Notes: generated by a model from the letters alone, not told the origin. Counted from the first letter of the stretch, positions 1 through 9,789 are shown. The stretch: DNA of 64,000 bases from Nocardia aurantiaca (GCF_009708175.1 NZ_WMBB01000002.1:248001-312000), one strand, 5' to 3'. Numbers and translations are program-made.

Positions 1-730
1 CCTCGCCGGGCCGGTGCAGAGCGCCCCAGGCCAGCACCAGGGCGGGTCCCAGCAGCAGGGTGAGCACCGCGCTGTACGCCTCGGGCGAGCCGTAGGCCAG
101 CGTCACCGCCGTGGTCGCGGCGGCGACCGCCACCGCCCAGTCCGCCCGAATCAGGTTGGACCACAGCACGAGAGCGACCACCGCCGCCACGGCCAAGCCG
201 ATGATCGCGAACGGCTTGAACGCCTCCCACCCGGCCAGACCGGTCAGGCTCGCGAACCGGCCCCCGATCCAGAACCAGCCCGCCGGGTAGAACGGCGGCA
301 GGTCGACGTAGTTCATATCGTGCAGCGCGGCGCTGTCGGTCAGCCGGGTCAGGTACTGCGTCCGGAACTCCTGGTCCACCGACATGCCGAACAGGTACAG
401 CTTCGTCGCGGCCAGCGGCATGCCCAGCGTCACGGTCACGAAGGCCGAAAGCCCGCCCCAGGACAGCGGTTTCGCGAGCTGGACCCACTTGCGTAGGCGC
501 AGCAGCACCACCGCGATCACCAGCACGGCCAGCGCGACCACCTGCCCCACGGTGGTCAGCGCCCGGGTCACATTGGACGAGTTGAACGCCGGCCAGTGCA
601 CGGTCGCGAACGCCTCGAGCCCGACCGCGGCCACCCCGGCGGCCACCACCGCGGCGAGCACCGCCTCCCCGACAGCCACACCGGCCCGCCGCGCCAGCAC
701 GCCCCCCCGCCCGCTCGCCCGCTCGCTCAT
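1..730 (-). CDS. aftA: Galactan 5-O-arabinofuranosyltransferase AftA, N-terminal 243 residues (runs off the window)
   Basis: AftA transfers the first arabinofuranose from decaprenyl-phospho-arabinose to the galactan chain, outside the membrane. The reverse strand is open from an ATG at 730-728 to the window edge. The translation is strongly hydrophobic, with likely membrane helices near residues 19-40, 58-78, 91-110, 173-191, 197-213 and 217-236. The first long loop holds [12 protein letters not shown] (119-130) followed by [11 protein letters not shown], the conserved motif block of mycobacterial Rv3792. It is the third gene of a leftward set after dprE1 and dprE2, the mycobacterial order, and those two enzymes make its donor. 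It starts 198 bases beyond the dprE2 stop. The C-terminal half lies outside the window. Confidence 0.93.
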   Translation of the reverse strand, partial: MSERASGRGGVLARRAGVAVGEAVLAAVVAAGVAAVGLEAFATVHWPAFNSSNVTRALTTVGQVVALAVLVIAVVLLRLRKWVQLAKPLSWGGLSAFVTVTLGMPLAATKLYLFGMSVDQEFRTQYLTRLTDSAALHDMNYVDLPPFYPAGWFWIGGRFASLTGLAGWEAFKPFAIIGLAVAAVVALVLWSNLIRADWAVAVAAATTAVTLAYGSPEAYSAVLTLLLGPALVLAWGALHRPGE

Positions 731-928
731 CCGCACTCTGCCTCCGCGTTCGTGTCCATGGACCGCGCGCCAGCCTAGTCACTGCCGTCGGAAGTGCTTC
801 GAACGAAGGGACCCGGTGCCGGCGGGGACAACTCGACCCGACGGATGTCCGGGATCTTCGGGCTGGAATGGAGCATGCCGCGCCGGTGAGTCGGACGCGG
901 CATGCGTATCGGTGAAGGAACGTGTCGC

Positions 929-1690
929 CTAGATGGGCAGGCGGCGGAAGATCGGGCGCGGCACGTGGCGCAGGATCATCATGACCCAGCGGAAAGTGCC
1001 GGGGGCCCAGACGATTTCCTTGCCCTTATCGGAGGCGGAAACCGCGAGGACGGCGACGTCTTCCTTGTTGACGGTGAGCCCGTTCTCCTTGGCGTGCGCG
1101 GAGAGCCTGGTGCGCACCATGCCGGGGCGGATGACCGTGACGCGCGGACCGAACTTGGCGAGCGCCTCGCCGAGACCCAGATAGAAGCCGTCCAGGCCGG
1201 CCTTGGTGGAGCCGTAGACGAAGTTGAACCGGCGCACGCGCTCACCGGCGACCGAGGACATCGCCAGGATGCGGCCGTAGCCCTGCGCCCTCATCTTCTC
1301 GCCGAGCAGGACACCGACGGAGACCGCCGCAGTGTAGTTGATCTCGGCCATCATGACGGCCTTGCGCTGATCCTGCCAGAAGATCTCGCCGTCGCCGTCG
1401 ATGCCGAACGCGACGATCGCCACGTCGACGTCACCGCCCGCCCACGCCGCGTCGATCACGGCCGGGTGGCTGTCGGTCTCGAGCGCGTCGAAGTCGATGA
1501 CCTGCACCTCGGCGGCGCCGGCCGCCTTCATCTGGGCGACGGCGTCCTCGCGCAGCGGGTCACCGGGCAGGGCGGCCAGGAGAATGCGCGCGGGACCCTT
1601 CTTCAGATACTCGGCGCAGATCGCCAAGCCGATCTCCGAGGTGCCGCCCAGCAGCAGAATGGATTGCGGGTTCCCTACCGCATTGATCAC
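929..1690 (-). CDS. dprE2: Decaprenylphospho-2-keto-ribose reductase DprE2
   Basis: This NADH-dependent short-chain dehydrogenase reduces decaprenylphosphoryl-2-keto-ribose to decaprenylphosphoryl-arabinose, the second half of the DprE1/DprE2 epimerisation. The product is 253 residues. It has the Rossmann motif GGTSEIG near the N-terminus, the YGSTK catalytic segment, and the family C-terminus IFRRLPI. I chose the GTG at 1690-1688. It gives the same N-terminus as the mycobacterial protein ([10 protein letters not shown]) and overlaps the dprE1 stop in a four-base GTGA, which implies translational coupling. A longer frame from 1765 reads through the dprE1 end and gives an unrelated leader. The gene lies between dprE1 and aftA. 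Confidence 0.95.
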   Translation of the reverse strand: MINAVGNPQSILLLGGTSEIGLAICAEYLKKGPARILLAALPGDPLREDAVAQMKAAGAAEVQVIDFDALETDSHPAVIDAAWAGGDVDVAIVAFGIDGDGEIFWQDQRKAVMMAEINYTAAVSVGVLLGEKMRAQGYGRILAMSSVAGERVRRFNFVYGSTKAGLDGFYLGLGEALAKFGPRVTVIRPGMVRTRLSAHAKENGLTVNKEDVAVLAVSASDKGKEIVWAPGTFRWVMMILRHVPRPIFRRLPI

Positions 1691-3165
1691 TGAAGCTCCA
1701 GCCTTCTCGCCATATCGGACATGAAAACGCCTGTGGGATCGACACTTCGGCGGATCTTGATCCACTCGTCGATCCGGGGGTACATCTTGTGGAAGGTCTC
1801 CGCGTCGGTCCGGGAGTCCTTGGCAGTGTAGATACGGCCGCCGAACTCGAGTACGCGGCGGTCGAGTTCACGCACCAGGTCATTGAGGCCGGGCCGGATC
1901 GGGAAGTCGAAGCAGGTGTTCCAGCCCTCCATGGGAAAGCTGAGCGGAGCCTGATTCCCAGGGCCGAAGAACTTCAGCACATTGAGCGCCGAATGGTGGC
2001 CGGACGCCTGGATATCGACGATGATCTTGGTGAATTCGTCGAGGGCCTCGGGCGGCACCACGAACTGGTACTGCAGGAATCCCTTCGAACCGTAGGCCCG
2101 ATTCCACTCCGAGATCACGTCCAGCATGTGATAGAACTGCGTCAAGTTCATCAGCTTGCCGGTGTAATTGCCGCCGAGCGCGTAATACGCCTCGCCGACC
2201 ATGCCCAGCGTGAACTTGTTGACCGCGAAGCTCGGGAAGATATCCGGCACCGTCAGCAGATTCGGCGCATCGAACTTCAGCGGATTCTTGCGCAGTTTCT
2301 TCGGCAGCTCATCGAGTTTCGCCAGCCGGCCGCGCGACACATTGGCGCGACCCAGTTTCGGCGGCCCGGAGATCACGTCGAACCAGGTGGAAGAGTAGGT
2401 GTAGTTCGCCTCGGACCCGTCCTTGTGGACCGCGATCGTCTCGTCCAGGTCGACGGTCTTGATGCCGTCGGAGATGAAGTAGGCCGTCTCGGTCGGCGTC
2501 ATCTCGATGGTGGCGCGCAGGATGATGCCGGTCAGGCCGTTGCCGCCGACGGTGGCCCAGAAAAGCTTGGCGTTCTTCTTCGGCCCGATGGTCTGCACCT
2601 TGCCGTCGGCGGTGAGCAGATCGATGGACCGCACGTGATTGCCGAAGCTGCCCGCGCTGTGGTGGTTCTTGCCGTGGATGTCGGAGCCGATGGCACCGCC
2701 CACGGTGACCTGCCGGGTGCCCGGCAGCACCGGCACCCACAGGCCGAACGGCAGCGCCGCCTTCATCAGCTGGTCGAGGGACACGCCCGCGTCCACATCC
2801 ACCAGCCGGGAGTCCCGGTCGATCCGATGGATGCGGTTGAGCGCGGTCATGTCGACGACCAGGCCGCCCGCGTTCTGCGCGTGATCGCCGTAGGAGCGGC
2901 CCAGGCCGCGGGCGATGACACCGCGACGCAGGTGCGCGGGCTTGGCGTCGTTGTCCTCCGCGACCATGGCGACCGCCTTGGCGATCAGCTCCGGGTCATT
3001 GGTGGAGAGCACTTCCGAGGTGGTGGCTGCGGTGCGACCCCAACCGGTCAGGCGTCGGGTCTGCGTCGGCAGGTCGAACGAACCCTGTGACGCGGTGCCC
3101 TCGCCCTCGCCTGCCGAGCTGGGCTCGGCGGCGGCCGCGGTGGTGGTCTGAGCTTTCGTGGACAT
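1687..3165 (-). CDS. dprE1: Decaprenylphosphoryl-beta-D-ribose oxidase DprE1
   Basis: DprE1 is the FAD-dependent oxidase that makes decaprenylphosphoryl-2-keto-ribose, the committed step toward cell-wall arabinan. It has an FAD-binding PCMH-type N-terminal half (RGLGRSYGD, then [12 protein letters not shown] and [12 protein letters not shown]) and an aldonolactone-oxidase-type C-terminal half. The cysteine hit by benzothiazinones in mycobacteria is kept in WNTCFDFP (codon 1914-1912), so the target is intact. Start choice is uncertain. ATG 3165 gives 492 residues; an ATG at 3222 adds 19 residues and has a weak GAAGAG just upstream. Either way there is an Ala/Ser/Thr/Glu-rich leader before [10 protein letters not shown] that is longer than in M. 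tuberculosis. It is first of the dprE1-dprE2-aftA run and diverges from gtrA. Confidence 0.95.
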   Translation of the reverse strand: MSTKAQTTTAAAAEPSSAGEGEGTASQGSFDLPTQTRRLTGWGRTAATTSEVLSTNDPELIAKAVAMVAEDNDAKPAHLRRGVIARGLGRSYGDHAQNAGGLVVDMTALNRIHRIDRDSRLVDVDAGVSLDQLMKAALPFGLWVPVLPGTRQVTVGGAIGSDIHGKNHHSAGSFGNHVRSIDLLTADGKVQTIGPKKNAKLFWATVGGNGLTGIILRATIEMTPTETAYFISDGIKTVDLDETIAVHKDGSEANYTYSSTWFDVISGPPKLGRANVSRGRLAKLDELPKKLRKNPLKFDAPNLLTVPDIFPSFAVNKFTLGMVGEAYYALGGNYTGKLMNLTQFYHMLDVISEWNRAYGSKGFLQYQFVVPPEALDEFTKIIVDIQASGHHSALNVLKFFGPGNQAPLSFPMEGWNTCFDFPIRPGLNDLVRELDRRVLEFGGRIYTAKDSRTDAETFHKMYPRIDEWIKIRRSVDPTGVFMSDMARRLELQ

Positions 3166-3236
3166 CGGCATAGAGGCTACAGGCATAACCGTCTCGAGGC
3201 TTGTGTCCTTTGTCCCGGGCATTACTCTTCTGCGTT

Positions 3237-3692
3237 GTGACCGCGGAACCCCATCTGCCCCTGCCGCCCGAGCTGCCCCTCGTCGATGAACCGGGTGGTA
3301 CGGACGTCGATCTCAAGACGCAGATCGTCCGGTTCACGGTCACCGGCGGTCTGTCGGCCATCGTCGACTTCGGCCTGTACACGCTGTTGTTCAAGCTGGT
3401 GGGGCTCCCACTGCCGGTGGCCAAGTCCCTCAGCTTCATCGCCGGGACGACCACGGCGTATCTGATCAACCGGCGCTGGACCTTCAAGGCCGAGCCGAGC
3501 CGCAGGCGCTTCATCGCGGTGGTGCTGCTGTATGCGGTGACCTTCGCGTTGCAGGTCGGCATCAACCAGCTCTGCTACTACGCGCTGCCCGATGCCTGGT
3601 GGCGGATCTGGCTCGCCTTCTGTGTCGCCCAGGGCACCGCCACCGTGATCAACTTCATTGTTCAGCGCGTGGTGATCTTCAAGATCGATTGA
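3237..3692 (+). CDS. GtrA-family membrane protein (Rv3789 type)
   Basis: This small polytopic protein has 151 residues and four predicted helices in the GtrA fold ([20 protein letters not shown], then [10 protein letters not shown]). GtrA proteins are linked to moving or presenting polyprenyl-phosphate sugars across the membrane. The mycobacterial counterpart next to dprE1 is Rv3789, proposed to act on decaprenylphosphoryl-arabinose or to anchor partner enzymes. I start at GTG 3237 because upstream codons run into the dprE1 5' region. A TTG at 3201 in the same frame is possible but overlaps dprE1. The gene diverges from dprE1 across a gap of at most 71 bases, so the promoters must overlap. 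A second, longer gtrA gene lies at 20733. Confidence 0.85.
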   Translation: MTAEPHLPLPPELPLVDEPGGTDVDLKTQIVRFTVTGGLSAIVDFGLYTLLFKLVGLPLPVAKSLSFIAGTTTAYLINRRWTFKAEPSRRRFIAVVLLYAVTFALQVGINQLCYYALPDAWWRIWLAFCVAQGTATVINFIVQRVVIFKID

Positions 3693-3709
3693 CGCTGGGC
3701 CGCAATCGC

Positions 3710-4327
3710 TCAGGACTCGACCAGGGCGTTGGTCTCTTCCTTGGCCCGGAAGTAGTCGCCGCCCTTGGCGCGGACATTGTCGGTGCCCCACTGCCGCATC
3801 TCGCGCTGGGCGGGGACCAGGTGCGGGATGTGCTTGCGGCAGTGGATATAGGCCTCTTCCACATCCACTACCACCCAGCGCTCCGGAATGCGGCCGCGGG
3901 CGTCGGCGGGCAGATCGGCGACGCAGCGGCGCATGAGCGCGTCGTCCACGATGCGGGCGGTGCCATTGAGGTGCAGGCCGATCAGGTCTTGCACGAAATC
4001 GATCATGAGAATGCCGACGTGCGGATTCTCGAGAATATTGCCGAGGCTGGCCATGACGCCGTTGCCGCGATATTCGGGATAGGCGATGGTGTGATCGTCG
4101 ATCACGTGCAGGAAGCCGGGCTTGCCGGCGCGGAAGCTCGCATCGCATTCACCGTGCTTGTCGGAGGTGGCGATGAATGCCATGTCCATCCGCTGGATGA
4201 AATCGATCATGTGGGTATTGAGCCGATCTCGCACCTGATCGGAGTAGAAGCGCTGTGCCCGTTCCTCGGTACCGTATCGCTCCTGCAGTTCTCGTTCGCC
4301 GTCGCTGCCGTTTCTGATACCGGGCAT
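3710..4327 (-). CDS. Pyridoxamine 5'-phosphate oxidase-like flavin-binding protein
   Basis: The product is 205 residues of the putative PNPOx split-barrel family, which binds FMN or F420 and often reduces small molecules. Typical segments are DRLNTHMIDFIQRMDMAFIA, then SFRAGKPGFLHVID, a strand pair around NPHVGILMIDF, and GLHLNGTARI. I chose ATG 4327 because AAAGGGGG lies seven bases upstream. A frame extending to 4522 adds 65 residues with no family resemblance. The substrate cannot be told from sequence. The gene converges on gtrA (17-base gap) and is not part of the dprE operon. Confidence 0.8.
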   Translation of the reverse strand: MPGIRNGSDGERELQERYGTEERAQRFYSDQVRDRLNTHMIDFIQRMDMAFIATSDKHGECDASFRAGKPGFLHVIDDHTIAYPEYRGNGVMASLGNILENPHVGILMIDFVQDLIGLHLNGTARIVDDALMRRCVADLPADARGRIPERWVVVDVEEAYIHCRKHIPHLVPAQREMRQWGTDNVRAKGGDYFRAKEETNALVES

Positions 4328-4740
4328 CGTGCGCCCCCTTTGGTAGCTGAATACCGGATGGAAGAGGCTCGGCCACGAACTTCGGCCGCTTGAAATCCTA
4401 TACGGTTTAACTATTTTCGTGTGGCGAATGCGGGAACCGGCGTATCCGCCCTGGTGGGGCTCTCGACCGCTGCCGGATGAGCCTTCCCGACCGAGGATCC
4501 ACCCGGATGAAGGGGTTCGCAAGGGGTCTTCGGCCTTCGGTTGCGGGGATCCTGCTCATCGTTTCGGACCTCAGGTATGCGAGATCCCCAGGGGGCGCGA
4601 GGATTTCGCATACCTGATTTGTCCGCTTCGATGGAGTCTCAACGAGAGGCGGCGGCCGTCATCCCCCTGGGTAACGCCGATCTTCGGTACCCGAACCTCA
4701 ATACCGAAAGGTCTTTAATGCCAGGGTGATCCGGCCGATA
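4328..4740. other. Intergenic gap with a 12-bp inverted repeat
   Basis: This is 413 bases without a credible gene. A perfect inverted repeat, TCAGGTATGCGA at 4571-4582 and its complement at 4606-4617, has a 23-base spacer. No T-run follows, so an operator or RNA hairpin is likelier than a terminator. The PNPOx-like promoter should lie near the 4328 end. Confidence 0.6.
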
Positions 4741-7104
4741 TCAGGCGCGGGTGATCGTCACCGGCACCCCGTTGAACACGGCGTTCCCGGACGGCGCGTC
4801 CACCAGCGAATCATCGGTCAGCGCATTGGCGTTCACCCCGGCGTGTTCGCGCGCGACGGTCTGTGCGCTGTCGCCGTGTCCCCAGCCGTGCGGCAGGCTC
4901 ACCACGCCCGGCATGATGTCCTCGGTCGGCTCGACCTCCACGGTCAGCGTGCCCGCCGCCGACTTCACCACCGCCCGCCCGTTCAGGCCCAGCCGCGCCG
5001 CGTCCTCCGGATGAATGTGCAGCGTGCACCGATTCGATCCGCCGACCAGCTGCGGCACATTGTGCAACCAGCTGTTGTTGGACCGCAGCTGCCGCCGCCC
5101 GACCAGCACCATCTCCGGCTGCTCGGCCGCCAGCCGCGCCCGCAGCCGGTCCAGATCGGCCAGCAGTTCGGCGGGCGCCAGCTCGACCTTGCGTGAGGCC
5201 GTCCGGAGCACGCCGGGCAGCCGGGGCTCCAGCGGACCCAGGTCGACGCCGTGTGGATTGTCCAGCAGCACTTGCAGATTCAGCCGTCCATCCCAGGTTC
5301 CGGCGGAATCCGCGCCGGCGGGCGCGGGTTCGGCGTCCACCTGCCCTTCGGACCCGCGGCCCGGGCCTGCGTCCGCAGCCGTGCGGCCGGCGGCGTCCGG
5401 GTCGCCGTCCACGGACGAACTTCGCCGGGTGGCAGGTGTATTCGGCCCGCTCGCCCACTCGCCGAAGGGACCCAGGCGCAGCATCATGTCCAGGCGTTGT
5501 TCGGTGGTGTTCCGACCGATCAGTTCGGCGCGGCGGTCGGCCATGCCGGCCTTGTGGAGGGTCCCGGCGATGACGATCTCGTCGACCACGGTGAGCGGGT
5601 CCAGGCCGGGCAAACGCGAGGAGGCGGAGGGGGATTCCTGACCGGAGACCGCCAGGGCCAGCCGGGCCATCACCTCCGCCTCGGACATCTCGTTCTCGCC
5701 CAGCGGAACCAGCGGCCGGGAGTAGCGGGCGTAGTTGTGGACCGCGAAGTTGAGCAGCGCGAAATCGTAGTGCGGAGACTGCAGAATGCGCGGGGGCGGC
5801 AGGATGACGTCCGCGTGGCGGGTGGTCTCGTTGAGGTAGCGGTCCACGCTGACCATGAATTCCAGCCCGGCGAAGGCGGTATCGAGGCGCGCGCCGCTGG
5901 GCGCGGACAGCACCGGGTTGCCCGCCACCGTCACCATGGCCCGGATCCGCCCCTCGCCCGGCGTCAGGATCTCGTCGGCCAGCGTCGCGACCGGCAGTTC
6001 GCCCATGGCCTCGGGCAGCCCGCGCACCCGGCTGTGCCAGCGCCCGGTGCGGAAGGGCCGCGACCGCACGATGCCCAGCGCCGCCCCCGCCGCGAACATG
6101 GCCCCGCCGGGCGAGTCGAGATTGCCGGTGAGCACATTGACCACATCCACCAGCCACTGCGTGAGCGTGCCGAATTCGGCCGTGCAGGTGCCGATCCGGG
6201 CATACACGGCGGCGGTCGGCGCGGCGGCCAGTTCGCGCGCGATGCGCACGATGGTCTCGGCGGGCACCCCGGTCCGCGCGGCCACCAGGTCCGGCGGGAA
6301 GTCCGCCGCGGCGGCGCGCACGTCGTCGAGTCCGTTGACCTCGACCCCGACCTCGGCCAGGTCCTCCGCGAACAGCGTGTGCACGATCCCGAACAGCAGG
6401 TAGGCGTCACTGCCCGGCCGCACGAACAGGTGCTCATCGGCCAGCTTGGCGGTGCGGGTGCGCCGCGGATCCACGACCACCAGCCGCCCGCCCCGCTGCC
6501 GCAGCGCCTCGAGCCGACCCCGGAAATCCGGTGCGGTGCACAGGGACCCATTGGATTCCAGCGGATTCGCGCCCAGCATCAGCAGATAGTCGGTGCGGTC
6601 CAGGTCCGGCACCGCCACGGTGAGCGGATCGCCGAACATGAGTCCGCTCGACACCTGCTTGGGCATCTGGTCGGCGGTGCTGGCGGAGAACAGATTCCGT
6701 GTGCCCAGCGCCCGGATGAGCAGCGGCACGTACAGCGCCCCGGCGACCGTGTGCGCATTGGGGTTGCCCAGGTACAGCCCCGCCGCCTGGTTCCCGTGCT
6801 CGGCCGTCACCTGCGCCAGCCGCTCCCGGATCACCGCGAAGGCCTCGTCCCAGCTCGCCTCCCGCCAGGTGTCGGCGGCGCGATCGCGAATCATGGGTGC
6901 GGTCAGCCGATCCGGATCGGCGTCCAGATGCCCGAGGGTCGCGCCCTTGGGGCAGAGGAATCCCCGGCTGAAGGGATCGGCGTGGTCACCGCGGACCGAG
7001 ACGACGTGATCGCTGGCGTCCAGGGTGAGCTCGAGGCCGCACACCGCCTCGCAGAGCGGGCAGGTGCGTAGCAGGGTCCGGGGGCTGTCCGTGACGTGGT
7101 TCAT
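4741..7104 (-). CDS. Molybdopterin-dependent oxidoreductase (formate dehydrogenase/nitrate reductase superfamily)
   Basis: The product is 787 residues. A 4Fe-4S cluster is expected at C15, C18, C22 and C51 (CPLCEAVCG, then CPKG). The bis-MGD fold follows (GLYLGNPNAHTVAG; MLGANPLESNG; VVVDPRRTRTA), and the C-terminal molydopterin dinucleotide-binding domain holds NNSWLHNVPQLV and HPEDAARLGLNGRAVV. It resembles the single-subunit actinobacterial enzymes typified by Rv0197. No partner subunit gene is adjacent and no twin-arginine signal is visible, so a cytoplasmic enzyme is likely. The substrate is unknown. About residues 555-600 are a Gly/Pro/Ala/Asp-rich low-complexity insert just before the C-terminal domain. 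The reading frame stays open through the insert. Confidence 0.85.
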   Translation of the reverse strand: MNHVTDSPRTLLRTCPLCEAVCGLELTLDASDHVVSVRGDHADPFSRGFLCPKGATLGHLDADPDRLTAPMIRDRAADTWREASWDEAFAVIRERLAQVTAEHGNQAAGLYLGNPNAHTVAGALYVPLLIRALGTRNLFSASTADQMPKQVSSGLMFGDPLTVAVPDLDRTDYLLMLGANPLESNGSLCTAPDFRGRLEALRQRGGRLVVVDPRRTRTAKLADEHLFVRPGSDAYLLFGIVHTLFAEDLAEVGVEVNGLDDVRAAAADFPPDLVAARTGVPAETIVRIARELAAAPTAAVYARIGTCTAEFGTLTQWLVDVVNVLTGNLDSPGGAMFAAGAALGIVRSRPFRTGRWHSRVRGLPEAMGELPVATLADEILTPGEGRIRAMVTVAGNPVLSAPSGARLDTAFAGLEFMVSVDRYLNETTRHADVILPPPRILQSPHYDFALLNFAVHNYARYSRPLVPLGENEMSEAEVMARLALAVSGQESPSASSRLPGLDPLTVVDEIVIAGTLHKAGMADRRAELIGRNTTEQRLDMMLRLGPFGEWASGPNTPATRRSSSVDGDPDAAGRTAADAGPGRGSEGQVDAEPAPAGADSAGTWDGRLNLQVLLDNPHGVDLGPLEPRLPGVLRTASRKVELAPAELLADLDRLRARLAAEQPEMVLVGRRQLRSNNSWLHNVPQLVGGSNRCTLHIHPEDAARLGLNGRAVVKSAAGTLTVEVEPTEDIMPGVVSLPHGWGHGDSAQTVAREHAGVNANALTDDSLVDAPSGNAVFNGVPVTITRA

Positions 7105-7418
7105 ACCCCATGATCGCCCGGAGTCCGATCGGGCGAAACACCTGCGGCCGCGGGGATGGACGAGTGCGGACTCCTACAGCTTTCCGCGTCGCATCTCGGA
7201 GCGCCGTACGATCCCCGAATGCCTTGCGCGTGACAGTATCCGGGCGAACCGGAGCGCTGGTTCGGGAGCCGCTTCCCTGGCAGCTCCCGGCGCGGGAGCC
7301 TCGGATTATGTCCGCTTTCTCTTAATTTGCAACGTTCGGCCCGGGATACGGCGAAACCCGCGAGCGCCGGGGCGCACTCGCGGGTTTCGTGTCGTTGTCG
7401 CCGGTGTCGGTACCGGTC
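7105..7418. other. Intergenic gap between molybdoenzyme start and the terminator of the next gene
   Basis: These 314 bases should hold the leftward promoter of the molybdoenzyme and, at the right end, the hairpin annotated at 7354-7387. I see no gene. Confidence 0.5.
7354..7387 (-). terminator. Intrinsic terminator after the 7419-7895 gene
   Basis: Perfect 11-bp arms AAACCCGCGAG (7354-7364) and the complement (7377-7387) enclose a 12-base loop. Read leftward, the hairpin ends in GGGTTT, just past the stop of the 158-residue gene. Confidence 0.75.
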
Positions 7419-7895
7419 TCAGGAGGCGATGCGGGCCGCCTGCGGGGCTCCTTTGGCGGCGGCGCGGACCGCAGCGCCGATGGCGACCACCGGCGGAACC
7501 CAGCGGGCCTCGTGCGGGGCGACGCTCCAGCAGGCCGCACCGGCGGAAAGCTTGCTCGGCGGCAGCGGGATCCCCGCTCCGTCGGAGTAGACGACCACGC
7601 CGGCTTCGCGCAGCGCCTCGATGGCGCGCGCGGCCTTGCGCAGGCCGGTGACGAGGTGGATCTCGCGGCGCTCGGCGCCCGGGATCTCGATGACCGGGCC
7701 GGTCAGGTTGTTGGCCCGCAGGTAGCGGCGCACGAAGGCGGCTGTGTCGCCGGTGACCTCGATGCCCGCGATGTCCTCGTCGGTGACCAGGCAGGCGCCA
7801 TTGGCGGTTTCGGCGACCGTCCAGCCGCGCCGGATGTAGTCCTGCGCAGATTCCGCAACGGCTGACGAAAACGTCGTACGCACTGGATTCTCCAT
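7419..7895 (-). CDS. Conserved hypothetical protein, 158 residues
   Basis: I do not recognise a firm family. The N-terminal part (AESAQDYIRRGWTV, then LVTDEDIAGIEVTG) loosely recalls the opening strand-helix of bifunctional primase/polymerase-type domains found in short actinobacterial proteins. The catalytic acidic motifs of a polymerase are not evident, so I make no functional claim. The C-terminal third is alanine-rich (VVAIGAAVRAAAKGAPQAA). There is no signal peptide or clear membrane helix. It stands alone: a hairpin terminator follows it and the upstream neighbour points away. Codon use is typical of the window. Confidence 0.6.
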   Translation of the reverse strand: MENPVRTTFSSAVAESAQDYIRRGWTVAETANGACLVTDEDIAGIEVTGDTAAFVRRYLRANNLTGPVIEIPGAERREIHLVTGLRKAARAIEALREAGVVVYSDGAGIPLPPSKLSAGAACWSVAPHEARWVPPVVAIGAAVRAAAKGAPQAARIAS

Positions 7896-8232
7896 TCCCC
7901 GGTAGATCTCGTTCCTGCTCTGTGCGTCGTATCGGAACGGGGGGTTCGGGGCGTTACACCCTCTTTTTCACTTGGGTTTGGTCCTGTTCCGGAATTTCGT
8001 GTGCCCAGTTCGTTTTTGACCCGATGGTGACTGTGTCTCAGCTGCGACACGGCGCCGACGTAGCCGCCCTGCCTGCGGCGATACCGTCAAGGGCACTGCC
8101 GCCGGATCGGGGTCCGTCAACGGCCCGCGGGCGTGACGTGTTCTACACCACACTGTCTCGTCCTGCGCTGCCACCGCGTTACCGGCGACACTGGATCAGC
8201 CGAAAAGGTCTGCGGGAGAGGAGATCGTCGGC
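7896..8232. other. Divergent promoter region
   Basis: These 337 bases between two divergent genes should hold both promoters. A small dyad, GTGTC (8033-8037) with GACAC (8046-8050), is the only symmetry I noticed. No gene is visible. Confidence 0.45.
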
Positions 8233-8811
8233 ATGGCCGATCAATCGGGCGCGAACACGGCCGAACTCGAGGAATTCGACGAGATCATCGCCGAGGGCCG
8301 CTGGGCCGCTTTCAAGGAGTCCGCCACCCGCCGCATGTCCCGGCGCATCGCCGAGGACGAGGAAGGCGAGGAGCCGGTCGAACCGTTCACCAGTCCAAGC
8401 GCTTTCGGAGCTTGGAGTGTGGACGCCGCTCGCGCTCTGCTGGACCTGCAGTTCCACCGCGCCGCCACCCGCACCCTGCTGCCGCTGGCGTATCTGCTGG
8501 GCCTGGCGGCCGCTTTCGCCATTCCGATCGTGGGAACCATAGGGCTGTGGCGGATTTCGGCCTGGCTGGGCATCGTGTTCGCGGTGGTGTTCGCGATCCC
8601 GCTGGGCCTGGTGATCGCCGCGACGGTGCGTCTGCTGCTGGAATTCGTGCTCAACGCTTCCCGGCTGGCGGCCCGGGTCTCCCACATCTCCGATATGGCC
8701 GATGACCTGTTCCAGGCCCTCTCGGATGTGGCCGAACCGGTCAACCAGCTGTCCAAAGACGTTCAGGCAGTCCAGTTCTGGCGCTTCCGCCGCCGTTCCT
8801 CCCGGAAGTAG
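8233..8811 (+). CDS. DUF4282-type membrane protein
   Basis: The product is 192 residues with an acidic soluble N-terminus (about 1-70), then two hydrophobic helices near 78-100 and 110-135, and a C-terminal amphipathic stretch ending in a basic tail (RFRRRSSRK). The arrangement fits DUF4282 proteins, small actinobacterial membrane proteins of unknown role. GAGAGGAG at 8215-8222 supports the ATG at 8233. It precedes the XRE regulator by 105 bases on the same strand; no functional link is known. Confidence 0.65.
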   Translation: MADQSGANTAELEEFDEIIAEGRWAAFKESATRRMSRRIAEDEEGEEPVEPFTSPSAFGAWSVDAARALLDLQFHRAATRTLLPLAYLLGLAAAFAIPIVGTIGLWRISAWLGIVFAVVFAIPLGLVIAATVRLLLEFVLNASRLAARVSHISDMADDLFQALSDVAEPVNQLSKDVQAVQFWRFRRRSSRK

Positions 8812-8916
8812 GCTCCAGAGCGGACCGATCCTGGCCACCGGGCCGCGTCCCGCGTCCATGGATCGCTGAGTTGTCCTGTGCAACAATGCGATCGCAACAC
8901 TGGTATAGGGGGACTG

Positions 8917-9789
8917 ATGGCTTTACCGCAGGGGATTACCGGATCGACCGTGCCGCGTCGGCAGCTGGGCCGATACCTGCGCGACCTGCGCAATCGCGCG
9001 CGCATGACGACCCGGGTGGCCGCGCAGCGATTGGAATGGTCCGAGGCCAAGATCTGGCGCATCGAAACCGGGCAGACCTCTTTACGCAGCCTGGACGTCG
9101 AGGCCATGTGCCGGATCTACGGCGCGCCCGAGGACGCCATCGAACCGCTCACCACACTGGCCCGAGAAACCAAGGCCCGCGGCTGGTGGACCGAGTACGG
9201 TGACGTGATCGACGAGGGCTACGAGGTCTACATCGGACTCGAGGAGGCCGCGAGCAGGCTCACCAGCTATGAGAACGAGCTGGTCCCTGGGCTTTTGCAG
9301 ACCGAGCAGTACTACCGGGCGGTGCTGGCCGGAGCCTACCCGGGCATCTCGGCCGAGCAGTTGGACCGCCGGGTCCGGGTGCGCACCGCACGGCAGTCGC
9401 TGCTCACCCGCGCCGACTCGCCTCTGCAACTGGATGTGGTGATCGCCGAGGCGGTGCTGTGGCATCGGATCGGCGGCGACGAGGTGACGCGCGGCCAGCT
9501 GGACCGGCTGCGCAAACTCGCCGAGCTGCCCAATGTTCGGCTGCGGCTGCTGCCGGCCGAGTGCGGCTACCACCACGGCATGGATGCGGGCCGCTTCGTG
9601 TTGCTCGAATTCCCCACCGCCGAAGGCGAGCCCACCGAGCCGCCGGTGGTGTACGTGGAATCGCTCACCGGCTCCTCGTACCTCGACAAGGAGCATGAGG
9701 TGGAGCGCTACCGCGAGGCCGCCGCGGCCGTCAGTTCCATTGCGGTGGAGGCACTTCCGGTGATCGAGACGCTTCGCGAAGCGATCTAG
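8917..9789 (+). CDS. XRE-family regulator with DUF5753 C-terminal domain
   Basis: The product is 290 residues. The N-terminal helix-turn-helix (RQLGRYLRDLRNRARMTTRVAAQRLEWSEAKIWRIETGQ) spans about residues 14-55. The C-terminal part contains ENELVPGLLQTEQYYRAVL, the hallmark of DUF5753 regulators, followed by VIAEAVLWHRIGG and the ESLTGSSYL segment. Such proteins usually control a neighbouring small DUF397 gene in actinomycetes; no DUF397 gene is adjacent here. I chose ATG 8917 because AGGGGGA lies four bases upstream; an ATG at 8878 lacks such a site. It ends four bases inside the convergent MarR gene. Confidence 0.85.
   Translation: MALPQGITGSTVPRRQLGRYLRDLRNRARMTTRVAAQRLEWSEAKIWRIETGQTSLRSLDVEAMCRIYGAPEDAIEPLTTLARETKARGWWTEYGDVIDEGYEVYIGLEEAASRLTSYENELVPGLLQTEQYYRAVLAGAYPGISAEQLDRRVRVRTARQSLLTRADSPLQLDVVIAEAVLWHRIGGDEVTRGQLDRLRKLAELPNVRLRLLPAECGYHHGMDAGRFVLLEFPTAEGEPTEPPVVYVESLTGSSYLDKEHEVERYREAAAAVSSIAVEALPVIETLREAI

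Noticed and set aside
5251..7071. 606-codon plus-strand frame over the molybdoenzyme gene
   Set aside because: Antisense of a well-supported gene, with no motifs or ribosome site.
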